Counted from the stretch's first letter, positions 51,387 through 62,380 are shown. The stretch: 64,000 bases of DNA from Maribacter litopenaei (GCF_025244665.1 NZ_CP104205.1:2725001-2789000), one strand, 5' to 3'. Notes: generated from the letters alone by a model not told the origin. Numbers and translations are program-made.

Positions 51387-52897
51387 ATGAAAAATTCTCT
51401 TCTATCCATTTCCATGATACGGAAACTTATCCTATCATTTTTGGCCATATTGGTCGTAGCCGGAATAGCCTACACCATTTCATCGGTATATCTATCCGAA
51501 AAATACTATGCAGAAACAACGCAAAGACTACATGCTAATTTGGCTCAAGACCTTATAGATGAAAAATTTACAAATGAAAGTCCATTCCAAATAAATGGGC
51601 AAATAAATAAAGCGTTATTTGGTGATATCATGCATGATATGATGGCTGTAAACAGGGCCATTGAGGTATATTTATTAAATACCGAAGGAGTTGTTCAATA
51701 TTCCGTTGTTTTGGATCACGATGCCCCTCAGACCAATGATATGAAAATTGACCTTAAGCCCATCAACAACTTTATCGAAAACAAGGGCCAGGGATATTTT
51801 TTGGGGGAAGATCCCAAGACCTTACCAAAAAACAAGTTTTTTCGGCTGCCAAGTTCCAAAAAGAAAATATGGAAGGGTACATTTATATCTTGTTAGCAGG
51901 CAAGGAGTTCCTTAATACTAGAGAATTATTATTTGGAAGTTATATTATGAAAATGGGACTTGGAAATCTATTCCTTACGCTGTTGTTCACTTCGCTCTTG
52001 GCCATTATTTCCGTTTGGTACCTAACAAAGAACTTGCGTGAATTGGTACATGCCACTAGACGCTTTCAACAGGGGGACCTTGAGTACAGAATAAAGGATG
52101 CAGAAAGGTCCGATTTAGCTTCTGTAACCACTACTTTCAATGAAATGGCCGACACTATTTTGGAGGATATGAACAAACTGCAATCCATTGAAAGTTTACG
52201 AAGAGAACTTATCGCTAACATATCACATGACCTACGAACTCCCCTTGCGGTAATTCAGGGATATATTGAGACTTTACAGATGAAAGGTAACAAGTTGACA
52301 AAAGAACAACGGGACAACTACCTAAATACCATTGAAAATGGAAGTAAAAGACTTGCCAAATTAATAACGCAACTTTTTGAATATTCAAAATTGGAAGCCA
52401 ATCAAATCGAGCCAAAAAGAGAGCCTTTTTTAATAAGCGAACTTGCCAATGATATATATAGCAATAATCTGATTTTAGCAAAGAACAAGAATATTCATCT
52501 AGATCTGAATATGGATGAAAATCTTCCTTTAGTTTTTGCAGATATATCCTTAGTGGAGCGCGCAATTCAAAACTTAATGGACAATGCATTAAAATTTACC
52601 CCAAGTAAAGGAATCGTAACCATTAGTGTTTTGAAAAAGGATGAAAATGTAGAAATCAATATCAAAGATAGCGGATATGGTATAAAAACAGAGAATCAGA
52701 CTCTAATTTTTGAACGTTATAGGCAAACCAAATCAGGAAAGAAGAATGAAGGCGCTGGGTTGGGACTCGCTATTGTTAGAAAAATTGTTGAACTTCATAA
52801 CTCATCAATAAGGGTTCATAGTATTCCGAATGACGGCGCCACCTTCACATTTACCCTACCGATACATGGGCTTAATAGGACTATTCAAATTACATAA
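51387..52897 (+). CDS. Sensor histidine kinase (frameshifted)
   Basis: About 503 residues. Membrane helices at about 10-30 and 190-212 enclose an extracytoplasmic sensor region. A HAMP domain (LVHATRRFQQGDLEYRIKDA) leads to HisKA with the phospho-acceptor His in LIANISHDLRTPLAVIQGY, then HATPase motifs: N box FLSLVERAIQNLMDNALKF-like segment, G1 IKDSGYGIKTE, F box IFERYRQTKSG, G2 GAGLGLAIVRKIVELH. The frame changes at about 51872 between SSKKK and ENMEGYIYIL. The signal is not known. The gene ends right at a terminator. Confidence 0.9.
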
Positions 52898-52902
52898 TAA
52901 AA

Positions 52903-52928
52903 AAAGGGAACCTCAAAAGGTTCCCTTT
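52903..52928. terminator. Bidirectional terminator between histidine kinase and CBM48 gene
   Basis: A perfect 11-base stem aaagggaacct/aggttcccttt with a 4-base loop, with an A-run on one side and T/A-rich sequence on the other. It sits between two convergent genes. Confidence 0.8.
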
Positions 52929-52946
52929 ATATAAGTTTAAAAATGT

Positions 52947-53243
52947 CTACAACTCCAATACAGCATTCTCTGAACCTGCATATTCGTTCCACTGGTAGCG
53001 ATCCGCTTCAGCTTCATTCACATAAGTACCATCAACTAAATACTTAAATTCAAATGTACTTTCCTTAGGAAGGTCAAACGTACCTTTAAAAGTCCCGTTT
53101 TTTAATTTTTTCAATGTACTTCCTTTTGGACTCCAATCATTGAAGTCACCAACTACAGCTACTTTCTTTGCATCTTCTGCAGGAACTGTAAAGGTTACCT
53201 TACACACCGGTTTGGTCTTTAGATATTGTTTTGCAATTGCCAT
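52947..53243 (-). CDS. CBM48/AMPK-type glycogen-binding domain protein
   Basis: A 98-residue stand-alone early-set domain. VTFTVPAEDAKKVAVVGDFNDW is the glycogen-binding signature with its Trp, and STFEFKYLVDGTYVNE followed by DRYQWNEYAGSENAVLEL the later strands. Such proteins are common in Flavobacteriaceae. It is complete and has its own promoter region. A role in glycogen-related regulation is possible but not shown. Confidence 0.85.
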   Translation of the reverse strand: MAIAKQYLKTKPVCKVTFTVPAEDAKKVAVVGDFNDWSPKGSTLKKLKNGTFKGTFDLPKESTFEFKYLVDGTYVNEAEADRYQWNEYAGSENAVLEL

Positions 53244-53399
53244 GATTTTAGTTTTTAAATTCAGGACAAAGCTAACACATTAACCTCCTCATTGTCAACG
53301 GTTAATATCATTTTTATGAAATTGGCAAAAAATTAGCTGAAATTAACTGCTCTCCAAAAATATTGTCTTTTAAATATTGGAAGTAAGTAATTCCTACCT

Positions 53400-54479
53400 T
53401 TATGTTTTTAAGACTTTTATAAGATGTTGCAAATCATCAATTCCGTTATAGAAATTAAAACTTAATCGTACACCATCTCCTCTCTGTGAACATAAAATGT
53501 CATTATCCATTAATAACTGAAACATTTTTTGATCAGCCTTTATATTAAAAATTGTACTATGACTTTTACGGTCTATCACATGGTCTTGCAACAATCCCAA
53601 TTCAATTAATTCATTCTTAACCCTATTGGCCATAGTTTGATTATGCTCCGTAATTCTATCCATTCCTATAGTATTCAAAAAATCCAGGGAAAATTTCAGA
53701 CTTCCAAAGTTAAGACTTGACAAATGGCCAGGTTCCAATTTTTTGGCAAGTGCAAGCGTATCCTTATTCTTGAAATTCCCATTTGCCGCATTAAAGCCTG
53801 TAGAAACTACTTCAAGTTTGTCCTCCGGATTATCAGTAAAGAGCATAAACCCGTTACCATAACCGGACAGCAGCCATTTATAGCCGCTAACGCCCAATAC
53901 ATCGATACCGGAAGCCTTAAAGTCAAAGGACATGGCCCCACAGAATTGCGTGCCATCGGCAATTAACAAAAGATTTGGATTTGCCTTTTTTAATCTTTTG
54001 ACAAACTCTAAATCAATTAAAAATCCATCCAGCCATTGCACGATGCTAAAGGCGAAAATATCAATATGATTCGCTTTTATAACTTCTTCTATTCTTTCCT
54101 CCAAATCAGAAGTGATATCTAAAATCGTTGTATTGAATTTTCTACTTTCAAATGGCCAGTTTACCGATGGATAATCATTACTTAAAAGCAGTACATTCTT
54201 ATTGGCATCTATACCCTCCAATAGCAGGTTCATTCCCAAGGAATAATTGTATACTAGAGAGACCCTATCTTGGTCGGAATTAAAAAACTGACCAATTTTT
54301 TCTCGGGTATCGGATAACGTTTTTAGGGTCTGATCCCACATCTCGCTTCCGTGTAACAAGGCGTCCAAATCATGCTCCTGTCTCCAATCGATCAAGGAAT
54401 CATATATAGGCCCATAGACCGCCGTATTTAGATAAGTGCACTTTCTGAGGACGGGAAACTCCCTTTTTATTTTGTCCAT
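53400..54479 (-). CDS. Class V aminotransferase-fold PLP enzyme
   Basis: A 359-residue PLP enzyme of the cysteine desulfurase/isopenicillin N epimerase group. FPVLRKCTYLNTAVYGPI is the usual N-terminus; LLIADGTQFCGAMSFD holds the Asp that binds the PLP ring, and VLGVSGYKWLLSGYGNGFM the cofactor Lys. VRLSFNFYNGIDDLQHLI ends the protein. No active-site Cys loop typical of NifS/SufS is visible, so a different class V activity is likely. Substrate unknown. Confidence 0.85.
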   Translation of the reverse strand: MDKIKREFPVLRKCTYLNTAVYGPIYDSLIDWRQEHDLDALLHGSEMWDQTLKTLSDTREKIGQFFNSDQDRVSLVYNYSLGMNLLLEGIDANKNVLLLSNDYPSVNWPFESRKFNTTILDITSDLEERIEEVIKANHIDIFAFSIVQWLDGFLIDLEFVKRLKKANPNLLLIADGTQFCGAMSFDFKASGIDVLGVSGYKWLLSGYGNGFMLFTDNPEDKLEVVSTGFNAANGNFKNKDTLALAKKLEPGHLSSLNFGSLKFSLDFLNTIGMDRITEHNQTMANRVKNELIELGLLQDHVIDRKSHSTIFNIKADQKMFQLLMDNDILCSQRGDGVRLSFNFYNGIDDLQHLIKVLKT

Positions 54480-54546
54480 GGATCATTTATTTTTTGGAAA
54501 TGAGTTTTCTAGCTGTTTATAGTAAATTTCTCTAAAGTCTAATTCT

Positions 54547-54554
54547 TAACTTTG
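54547..54554 (+). promoter_or_regulatory. -7 element before folA
   Basis: TAACTTTG matches TAnnTTTG and lies 57 bases before the folA start; TTTC 17-18 bases upstream may act as the -33 element. Confidence 0.45.
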
Positions 54555-54610
54555 ATTTCTAAAGATAGCCATAGCAATTTATATGGCTCATTTTTTGCTC
54601 CAGTATAAAT

Positions 54611-55114
54611 ATGAACAGTAAAAAACAAATAATAATGATTGCCGCAGCAGGGGAAGATAATTCCCTTGGCAAGGATAATGATCTTTTGTGGCACCTCCCT
54701 GATGATTTTAAACGGTTTAAACGTTTAACTTACGGGCATAAAATGATTATGGGAAGAAAAACTTTTGAAAGTTTTCCAAAGCCGCTGCCCAACCGAATAC
54801 ATATAATTGTTACAAGAGACCCTGATTATAAAGTAGATCACGACGATTGTCTCGTAGTACATTCCTTAAAGGAAGCACTTGACTTAATCAAAAACGAAAA
54901 AGCGTATATAATAGGGGGTGGTGAAATTTACAAACAAGGGGAACAATATGCCGATGCCATTGAACTGACCCGGGTACATAGTACTTTTGAGGCGGACACT
55001 TTTTTTCCGTCTATCGATAATCAGATTTGGAAAGTAATTGCTGAGGAATACCATCCAAAAGATGAAAAACACAAATACGATTTTACCTATCTTACGTATG
55101 GAAGAAAAAATTAA
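54611..55114 (+). CDS. folA: Dihydrofolate reductase
   Basis: 167 residues; reduces dihydrofolate with NADPH and so restores the cofactor used by ThyA. MIAAAGEDNSLGKDNDLLWHLPDDFKRFK covers the N-terminal strand, the Met20-loop region and the substrate-binding Asp of PDDF; KMIMGRKTFESFPKPLPNR is the NADPH-binding helix and AYIIGGGEIYKQ the conserved Gly-Gly. The frame is intact. Confidence 0.97.
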   Translation: MNSKKQIIMIAAAGEDNSLGKDNDLLWHLPDDFKRFKRLTYGHKMIMGRKTFESFPKPLPNRIHIIVTRDPDYKVDHDDCLVVHSLKEALDLIKNEKAYIIGGGEIYKQGEQYADAIELTRVHSTFEADTFFPSIDNQIWKVIAEEYHPKDEKHKYDFTYLTYGRKN

Positions 55115-55127
55115 TGATACATAAAGT

Positions 55128-55934
55128 TCAATTGAAGCTATCTATTAAAAATCCGAGATATTCCGTACTAAGGTTAGGTGCGGCATTTAACACAAACCTT
55201 TCAAGAACTTCAATAGTTCCATTCGTATAAAATTGATGGTGACCTATCCCGTCCAAATCATTCATGAGATTTTGTTTAAGTAGAATAGCCTTGGTTTGTC
55301 TTGCTACCGCTTCACCGGAATCAATAATTTGCACATTTGAGGGTAAAATTTCCTTTAAAACGGGAATTAAATACGGATAATGTGTACATCCTAATACTAA
55401 ATAATCTATACCCTTTTCCAACATAGGTTGTATAAACTGATTTAGAAGTGACTTTAAGGATTCACTCTCCAAGTCTCCTTTCTCAATCAATTCGACAAGG
55501 CCTTTACCTTGCCTTTCAATTACTTCGATTCCTGCTGCATGGTTTTGGCTCGTACTATGAAACAACGCACTTGTCAAGGTTCCTTTGGTAGCCGGAATAC
55601 CCACCTTTTTGGACTTTGAATTTAAGGCCGCAGGCTTAATTGCAGGTTCTATTCCAATAAAGGGAATATCATATCGATCTCGCAAATATTCGATAGCATT
55701 TGTGGTGGCCGTATTGCAGGCTACTACAATTAACTTACATTTCCTCTCAATTAAAAATCTTGTATTCTTAACACTAAGGTTTAAAATCTCTTCATGGGAC
55801 TTTTCACCATATGGAGCATTTTTACTATCCGCCAAATAAATACAGTTTTCATTGGGCATCAAGGTCTGGATTTCTTTCCAAATCGAAGTTCCTCCAATAC
55901 CCGAATCAAAAATTCCAATAGGATTGTTGTCCAT
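55128..55934 (-). CDS. murI: Glutamate racemase
   Basis: 268 residues; makes D-glutamate for peptidoglycan. The start ATG at 55934 gives MDNNPIGIFDSGIGGTSIWKEI, the family opening with the catalytic-pocket Asp-Ser. LIVVACNTATTNA and YLVLGCTHYPYL contain the two catalytic cysteines. An in-frame Met further upstream (55982) lies within the pafA gene and lacks support. The frame is intact; it is 7 bases after the pafA stop. Confidence 0.95.
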   Translation of the reverse strand: MDNNPIGIFDSGIGGTSIWKEIQTLMPNENCIYLADSKNAPYGEKSHEEILNLSVKNTRFLIERKCKLIVVACNTATTNAIEYLRDRYDIPFIGIEPAIKPAALNSKSKKVGIPATKGTLTSALFHSTSQNHAAGIEVIERQGKGLVELIEKGDLESESLKSLLNQFIQPMLEKGIDYLVLGCTHYPYLIPVLKEILPSNVQIIDSGEAVARQTKAILLKQNLMNDLDGIGHHQFYTNGTIEVLERFVLNAAPNLSTEYLGFLIDSFN

Positions 55935-55941
55935 AGCTTCC

Positions 55942-57611
55942 TTACTCCAATACCTTGGAAATCGGTTTTCCTGTAGTCCCACTTGGGAAGGCTATTCCCA
56001 ATAACGCTGAAATAGTAGGGGCGATATCGGGTATTTCGGTTCGCTCAACCGTACTGCCCTTTTTTATGCCCTTTCCAAAAAAGAGTAGCGGTGCATGAGT
56101 ATCATAAATCTGAGGAGACCCATGGGTGAATCCTGTTTTGGAATAACTAATGGTACCCGGCTTTAATACTAGCAGAACATCACCGAGATCTTTTTTGGTT
56201 ATACCCGTTTTGCAAAATATAGGGTATACCGAAGTATAACTATTCTGCCACATTTGATAACCGGTGTAGACCCTGTCTATGTAATCATAGTTTAAGAACT
56301 CCTTGGCAATATCTTCCTGCACTTCCTTAATATCCAAATCTAAATTATCTATAATCTTATAGTCAGAAAAAACTGGTAGTTGGAATAGTTCTTCACTATT
56401 TCCTCCGTCCCATATTTATATTTCAAAAATTCTGAGAACCTATCATTAGAGGTGTTATAATCCACATAACCAGCTGGAATTTTGGCAGAAATTAAATACG
56501 ATGGTACATCAATGGCAGCGTGATCCGCAGTTAAAAAAACGGTATACTCTCCTTCTCCTACATTTTTATCCAAAGCCTTGAAAAGTCGGGCTAGGTCCAA
56601 ATCCAAACGTATATACGTATCTTCCACCTCCTTTGAATTTACCCCAAACATATGCCCAACATAATCTGTACTGGAAAAACTTATCGCTAAAAAGTCCGTT
56701 ATATCGTCTTGGCCCAATTGCTCTTGTTTTAAGGCTTCGATTGCAAAATCCGCAGTAAGGCTATTACCATACGGAGTACTTTTTATAATTTCAAAATCAT
56801 TGATCTTATCCAACAAATTCTGTGGGTTGTGAGGAAATGAAGATGCGGTTTCACCCTCAAAAAGTCCTTCAAAAGCATTATCGTCTACCCCGCTTTCAAT
56901 ATATGAGTTTATATCCCTTAAGGTATTCCAACCTTTTTTATAGGATTGGGCTATACGCGAACTATTAAAGTCGTTAACCCATTTTGGCAGGGCATCCATG
57001 TAATAACTACTTGTAATCCATTTTCCCTCATTGCCTCCGTAAAACCAATACGCTGCATTCGCAGTATGCCCTCCTGGAAGTACGGCACCTCTATCCTTCA
57101 AGGCAATGGCAATGGTTTTCCCTCGCATTTGGGTATTCAGTCGTAGCTCATCGGTTACCGTAGTTACGGTCATTCTGTGTGGGGACATTTGTCCGGCATC
57201 AGAAGTGGTGCCCACAGAATCATATCTATCATCCGAGGCACAGTAAACTTCAACGTCGTTTTCTTTGTCATACCAATTATTACCAATAACACCGTGAGTG
57301 GCGGGAGTCGTCCCCGTATACACAGACGTATGACCAGGGCCCGTACTTGTAGGGGCGTAATTAAAATGATTGTTCTTACAATTAAAACCTTCCTCCACCA
57401 TCCTTTTGAACCCACCTTCATCAAACTGATCATAAAACCGTGTCAAGTAATCATAGCGCATCCGATTCACTACAATACCCACGACCAATTTGGGTCTCGA
57501 CCTTAATAAGACATCATCATCAACCTTATTTTTACGTTGGGAAAAACTATGTTGTGAAAGTAGAAAAGAAATCAAAATAGCAGATAATACTGCTCTTAAA
57601 CGAATGGCCAT
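55942..57611 (-). CDS. pafA: PafA-type alkaline phosphatase (frameshifted)
   Basis: About 556 residues, secreted (signal MAIRLRAVLSAILISFLLSQHSFSQ). PTSTGPGHTSVYTG contains the nucleophile Thr of PafA-type enzymes; GVIGNNWYD the Asn, and IALKDRGAVLPGGH the Lys-Asp-Arg that in PafA binds phosphate monoesters. FLTADHAAIDVPSYL and THAPLLFFGKG carry the metal ligands. The frame changes at about 56355 (ctatttt/ttggaatag side) between NYQFFL and the following segment. A phosphodiesterase role is less likely because of the KDR signature. Confidence 0.88.
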
Positions 57612-57722
57612 CTTAAAAATATTAAGACGTAAAAATAAAGAAAATAGCCCTTAAAAAATTAAATGGAAGTTAAATCAAATCCATTATTGTTATTTTTACG
57701 ATAAGAAATCTATTTTTAGAGA

Positions 57723-58459
57723 ATGAACTATTTAGCGTCGATTGGCAGCTATTCCATGATGGTAGTAGAGGTTTTTAAAAAGCCAACCAAATGGCGTATA
57801 ATGAAGTCTTTGATATTAAAGGAAATAGATGAATTGGTATACGGATCTACGGGCATTATTATATTCATTTCCTTTTTTATTGGAGCCGTGGTAGCTATAC
57901 AAACGGCACTTAACCTTACCAACCCAATAATCCCCGAAGCCTGATTGGCTTTGCTACCGGACAGTCGGTAATATTGGAATTTGCACCAACGTTTGTTTCC
58001 ATTATAATGGCCGGAAAAGTAGGTTCTTATATTACCTCGAGTATTGGTACCATGAGGGTAACCGAACAAATCGACGCATTGGAAGTGATGGGGGTGAATT
58101 CACTTAATTACCTTGTATTTCCGAAAATTATAGCCATGCTATTTTATCCTTTTGCAATAGCTATCTCCATGTATGTGGGTATTTTCGGAGGATGGCTGGC
58201 GGGAGTCTTTGGAGGCTTCTTAACAAGTACCGACTTTGTAACCGGATTACAGACCGATTTTATTCCCTTCCATATTGCCTATGCCTTTATTAAAACCTTG
58301 ATTTTTGCTTTTATTATTGCCACTATTCCCTCATTTCATGGATATTATATGAAAGGTGGGGCACTTGAAGTTGGAAAAGCGAGTACCACATCCTTCGTTT
58401 GGACAAGTGTAGTAATCATTATTCTAAACTATTTGCTAACCCAACTTCTGCTTGGCTAA
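57723..58459 (+). CDS. mlaE: MlaE family ABC transporter permease (frameshifted)
   Basis: About 245 residues, the inner-membrane permease of a Mla-type lipid transport system. ELDELVYGSTGIIIFISFFIGAVVAIQTA-like opening is followed, after a frame change at about 57943, by LIGFATGQSVILEFAP, IIMAGKVGSYITSSIGTMRV and EQIDALEVMGVNSLNYLVFPK, the EQ-(I/D)AL coupling region typical of MlaE. It overlaps the start of the ATPase gene by one base (taatg), so the pair is translationally coupled. Confidence 0.9.
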
Positions 58460-59226
58460 TGATCGAAGTGAACAACATACATAAATCATTTGGTGATGCC
58501 CATATTCTAAAGGGAATTTCAACCACTTTTGAACATGGCAAAACCAATTTGATAATAGGACAAAGTGGTTCAGGCAAAACAGTGTTTCTCAAGTGCCTCT
58601 TGGGTTTATTTTCTCCGGAAGAAGGCTCCATTGTTTACGATGGTAAGATATATTCAAGTCTTACTGAAGATGAAAAAAGAGACCTTAGACAGGAAATGGG
58701 TATGGTTTTCCAGGGAAGCGCGTTATTTGATAGTATGACCGTAGAGGGCAACGTTAAATTTCCGTTGGAAATGTTTACCAAGCAATCACAATCAGAAATG
58801 GATGACCGTGTAAATACGATCCTAAAACGGGTCAATTTGGTGGATGCCCACAATAAATTTCCAGCAGAAATTTCAGGTGGAATGCAAAAACGCGTAGCTA
58901 TTGCCAGGGCCATTGTTATGAATCCTAAATACTTGTTTTGTGACGAACCCAATTCCGGGTTGGATCCAAAAACAGCTATCTTAATTGACGACCTAATTAA
59001 AGAAATTACCGAAGAATTCAATATTACCACGGTCATAAACACCCATGACATGAATTCGGTTATGCAAATAGGGGAAAAAATCCTTTTTCTTAAAGATGGA
59101 CTAAAGGAATGGGAAGGAACAAAAAACGAAATATTTAAAACCGATAATGAAGCGGTTACCAATTTCGTTTATTCTTCCGACCTTTTTAAAAAAGTAAGAC
59201 AGATGTATATCGAGGAGCGGAATTAA
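58459..59226 (+). CDS. mlaF: MlaF-type ABC transporter ATP-binding protein
   Basis: 255 residues. The start is the ATG at 58459 that overlaps the mlaE stop. Walker A is GQSGSGKTVFLK, Q-loop VFQGSALFDSMTV, signature SGGMQKRVAIARAI, Walker B YLFCDEPNSGLDP and the His in INTHDMNS. QGSALFDSMTV and SGGMQKR are characteristic of MlaF-type ATPases. A periplasmic MCE protein, expected as third partner, is not in the window. The gene ends overlapping the convergent DUF389 gene by a few bases. Confidence 0.93.
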   Translation: MIEVNNIHKSFGDAHILKGISTTFEHGKTNLIIGQSGSGKTVFLKCLLGLFSPEEGSIVYDGKIYSSLTEDEKRDLRQEMGMVFQGSALFDSMTVEGNVKFPLEMFTKQSQSEMDDRVNTILKRVNLVDAHNKFPAEISGGMQKRVAIARAIVMNPKYLFCDEPNSGLDPKTAILIDDLIKEITEEFNITTVINTHDMNSVMQIGEKILFLKDGLKEWEGTKNEIFKTDNEAVTNFVYSSDLFKKVRQMYIEERN

Positions 59227-60681
59227 TCCGCAACTACTTCCTTTACCTGAATTTTAGGATTGTTCAATCGAAGCTTCAACCAATCCAACAACTTTTGCGC
59301 ATCTTTTACGGTCTCGGTTTCTTCGGCCTCTTTTTTCCAAGTAATCTCAAAAACAGGAATTGTATCGGTCTTTTCGAAATCGGTAGCAATTAAATAAGAA
59401 TAACCAAGTCGTGCGAGGTTTTCATAATTTGTTTTGGCCTCCGAGACTTACTTCCTTAAAGGGTATCTGTCCCGCAGCACTTTTACTTAATCTAGTTAAT
59501 TCCCCTTCCAAAAAGGCGATTTTTTCATCCTTGCTATTCAGTTGATTTTTTTGGGTCTCATATAGTTCGTTTACATATTTCAACTGATTAATTTCTTCGT
59601 TCTGACCTCCTTGAATGATTTGCAAATCAGTTTCATTTAACCTTGGATTATCTTCCAATTTAGCTCTCCAGGTTGCAATAATATTATCCGGAATAGCCTC
59701 ATTTCCCATAAACACCAATTCTATGATCGAATTTTCGCCATTATTATATTCCAAATCAGTAAAATCCTCCAAGAATCTTCCCTGACCGGAAAATTGATAG
59801 GGCACTACATTTTCATCTATGAAAATATTGGCCTGTTTCCTAAAAAGAGATTCCTGTAATGCATTCCAAAACGTAATACCAGCAGGAATCATTACGGCAA
59901 TGGCTACTAAAGAAGCCAAACGTGCGATTAATCTGCGCCTTTTGGAATTTACGTAGCGTACCATGGGAAAACGCAATAACTTGATGACCAAAAACGTGGC
60001 CAAGGCTATAAATATGGTGTTGATGGTAAATAAATACATTGCACCGCTAGCGTAATCCAAATTGCCAATTGCCGGACCAAAACCTACGGTACATAAAGGG
60101 GGCATCAAAGCTGTCGCGATGGCCACCCCAAAAATTACACTGGCAATTGTTCCTTTTTTGGCCCTCGCTATCACCAATGCCAAACCACCGAAAAAAGCGA
60201 TCAAAACATCACGGATATCCGGGGCGGTTCTCGCCAATAGTTCGGAAGATTCGTCGCGTAAAGGAAAAAACCTAAAAAAGAGAAATGCTGTCAATACACT
60301 CAAAACCACCATGACCCCAAAGTTCTTTAAGGACCTTTTCAAAGTATCCAAATCATTGATACCTACGGAAAGACCAATGCCCAAAATTGGGCCCATCAAT
60401 GGAGAAATTAACATGGCACCAATAACAACCGCCGTGGAATTTGCATTTAAACCAATAGATGCAATAAAAATGGAACAGATAAGAATCCAAGAAGTGTGTC
60501 CCTTGAAAGGTATGTCGGCAATAATTGCTTCCTTAGTGGCATCCTGATCAGTATTGGTCCGTATGTCCAATAATTCCGAAAGAAACTTCTTTACACTTCC
60601 TAAGAGTCCCTGAAAATCCTTTTTTACCTCATCTCCGCTATCTCGGAGTATTATCTGTTGGGGTAACATTGTCCTGACCAA
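59223..60681 (-). CDS. DUF389 (TIGR00341-like) membrane protein (frameshifted)
   Basis: About 486 residues. GHTSWILICSIFIASIGLNANSTAVVIGAMLISPLMGPI is the DUF389 core (written here in pieces: LNANSTAVVIGAMLIS and PLMGPILGIGLSVG); IARAKKGTIASVIFGVAIATALMPPL follows, so about six membrane helices. A long coiled-coil-like tail (NQLNSKDEKIAFLEGELTRL) is followed, after a frame change at about 59447, by EAKTNYENLARLGYSYLIATD and a C-terminus at 59223. The start may lie at 60693 if the N-terminus has another frame change. Function unknown. Confidence 0.82.
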
Positions 60682-60696
60682 ATTTATCCTGCATAA

Positions 60697-61776
60697 TTAA
60701 GCGTACTTATCACCAAAATTTTTCTTAACCGAATTTAACACCTTTTTTATATCCTGCTCTTTTGCTTTTGGATAAATTAAAAGTACTTCTTCCTTATCCA
60801 CAATGATGTAATCCTTAAGACCGTCAACAACAACTATTTTGTCCTTTGGTGTACGAATCATATTGCCCGTGGCGTCCTCTGCCAAAAGTTTAGAATTCAC
60901 TACCGCATTCCCCGTATTGTCCTTATTCAACTTATCGAATAATGACCCCCAAGTACCTAAATCATTCCAGTCAAAAGTAGCTTCCAACACATAAATAGCA
61001 CTGGATTTTTCTAAAATAGCATAATCGATGGATATATTTTCAGCTTTCGGATAATTTTCCGCGATAAAGTCTTTTTCCTTGGAAGTGTTTAAATAAGTAA
61101 GCCCCCCATTAAAAAGATTAAATTGAATGGGTTGATATTCACTAAAAGCAGCTACAATCGTTTTTACGCTCCACATAAAAATACCGGCGTTCCACAAAAA
61201 ATTGCCTTGGAATAAAAATTCCTTTGCTGTTTCATAATCCGGTTTCTCCCTGAATTGATTGACTTTCTTAATTTGACTTTCATCGGATTTATCAAATTCG
61301 ATATATCCAAAACCTGTATTTGGAAAAGTCGGTTTAATGCCTAAAGTGCATAATACATCTTCCTTATTACATTTTTCAAAGCAAGCGGTAACGTCAGCGG
61401 CAAAGGCATCCTCATCCTCAATCCAATGGTCACTGGGAGCGACGATCATTACTCCATCCGGATTCATTTTTTGAATCTTTAATGCGGCATATAAAATACA
61501 GGGAGCTGTATTTCGCATGGCAGGTTCCAATACAACTTGTTCTTGGGTTACCATGGGCAGTTGTTCCAGCACCAAGTCATTATATCGTTCATTCGTAAGA
61601 ATTAAAATATTTTCAGTTGGAACAAATTTGTTCAGTCTTTGGAAGGTTTTTTGAATAAGCGTATCCCCAGTTCCAAGCATATCATGGAACTGCTTGGGAT
61701 AATCGGATGTACTAATAGGCCAAAACCTTGAACCGACACCACCAGCCATCAAAACGGCATAATAATTTTTGTTCAT
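60697..61776 (-). CDS. manC: Mannose-1-phosphate guanylyltransferase
   Basis: 359 residues; makes GDP-mannose for polysaccharides and glycolipids. VLMAGGVGSRFWPISTSDYPKQF is the nucleotide-binding signature, VMIVAPSDHWIED the metal-binding Asp region, FGYIEFDKS and FLFQGNFLWNAGIFMW substrate loops, and FDWNDLGTWGSLFD the late motif. The short length indicates a single-domain enzyme without the isomerase half. The frame is intact; it starts 1-2 bases from the sprT-like gene. Confidence 0.94.
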   Translation of the reverse strand: MNKNYYAVLMAGGVGSRFWPISTSDYPKQFHDMLGTGDTLIQKTFQRLNKFVPTENILILTNERYNDLVLEQLPMVTQEQVVLEPAMRNTAPCILYAALKIQKMNPDGVMIVAPSDHWIEDEDAFAADVTACFEKCNKEDVLCTLGIKPTFPNTGFGYIEFDKSDESQIKKVNQFREKPDYETAKEFLFQGNFLWNAGIFMWSVKTIVAAFSEYQPIQFNLFNGGLTYLNTSKEKDFIAENYPKAENISIDYAILEKSSAIYVLEATFDWNDLGTWGSLFDKLNKDNTGNAVVNSKLLAEDATGNMIRTPKDKIVVVDGLKDYIIVDKEEVLLIYPKAKEQDIKKVLNSVKKNFGDKYA

Positions 61777-61777
61777 C

Positions 61778-62380
61778 TTAACTATTTATAAGTTCTACTT
61801 CGGCATTGGGTTGAAAAAGATATACTCTTCCCGTTTTAACCTCAATACATTCAAATCTCTTTATTCTTTTATTCCCTTTTTTGAAAAGCTTGCCATTGTA
61901 TAATCTAAAAATACTTCCGAAAGGTAATTGAAAAACATAGGTCTTGTCATTTTCCTGCTTATCAAATTGCTGTAATGCAATGGAAAGTCGTGCATCCGTG
62001 CTACTACTCGCTTTAGGGTTCTTAAAGTGCATGGCCAATAGTGGTAATAATTTAGAGGGGAAAATTTCCGGTCGTAAAAAAGGTAACATTAAAAACTGAA
62101 AAGTTCTTTTCCATTCCAACCCATGTGGTTTGATTCTGCGACCATATTTTTCAAAAGCCACCAAATGCGCAATTTCATGTACTAGTGTAATCAAAAACCG
62201 ATACTTATTAAGCGTGGCATTAACTGTAATTAAGTGTTTGCCATCCGGTAGTCGTCTGTAATCACCATGTCCGGTAACCCTTTCGTTAACAATTTTAAGG
62301 TGCACCCCATTGACCTTTATTAGCTGTAAACAAGGGTCGACTGATCTTTCCGGCAAATATTTACCCAATACCTCTTCCAT
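61778..62380 (-). CDS. SprT-like zinc metalloprotease domain protein
   Basis: A 200-residue SprT-like protein. FLITLVHEIAHLVAFEKYG contains the HExxH zinc motif and KPHGLEWKRTF the third His. The C-terminal KTYVFQLPFGSIFRLYNGKLFKKG is a beta region; zinc-ribbon cysteines of full SprT proteins are largely missing. Eukaryotic SprT relatives (Spartan) digest DNA-protein crosslinks; the bacterial role is not clear. The frame is intact. Confidence 0.85.
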   Translation of the reverse strand: MEEVLGKYLPERSVDPCLQLIKVNGVHLKIVNERVTGHGDYRRLPDGKHLITVNATLNKYRFLITLVHEIAHLVAFEKYGRRIKPHGLEWKRTFQFLMLPFLRPEIFPSKLLPLLAMHFKNPKASSSTDARLSIALQQFDKQENDKTYVFQLPFGSIFRLYNGKLFKKGNKRIKRFECIEVKTGRVYLFQPNAEVELINS

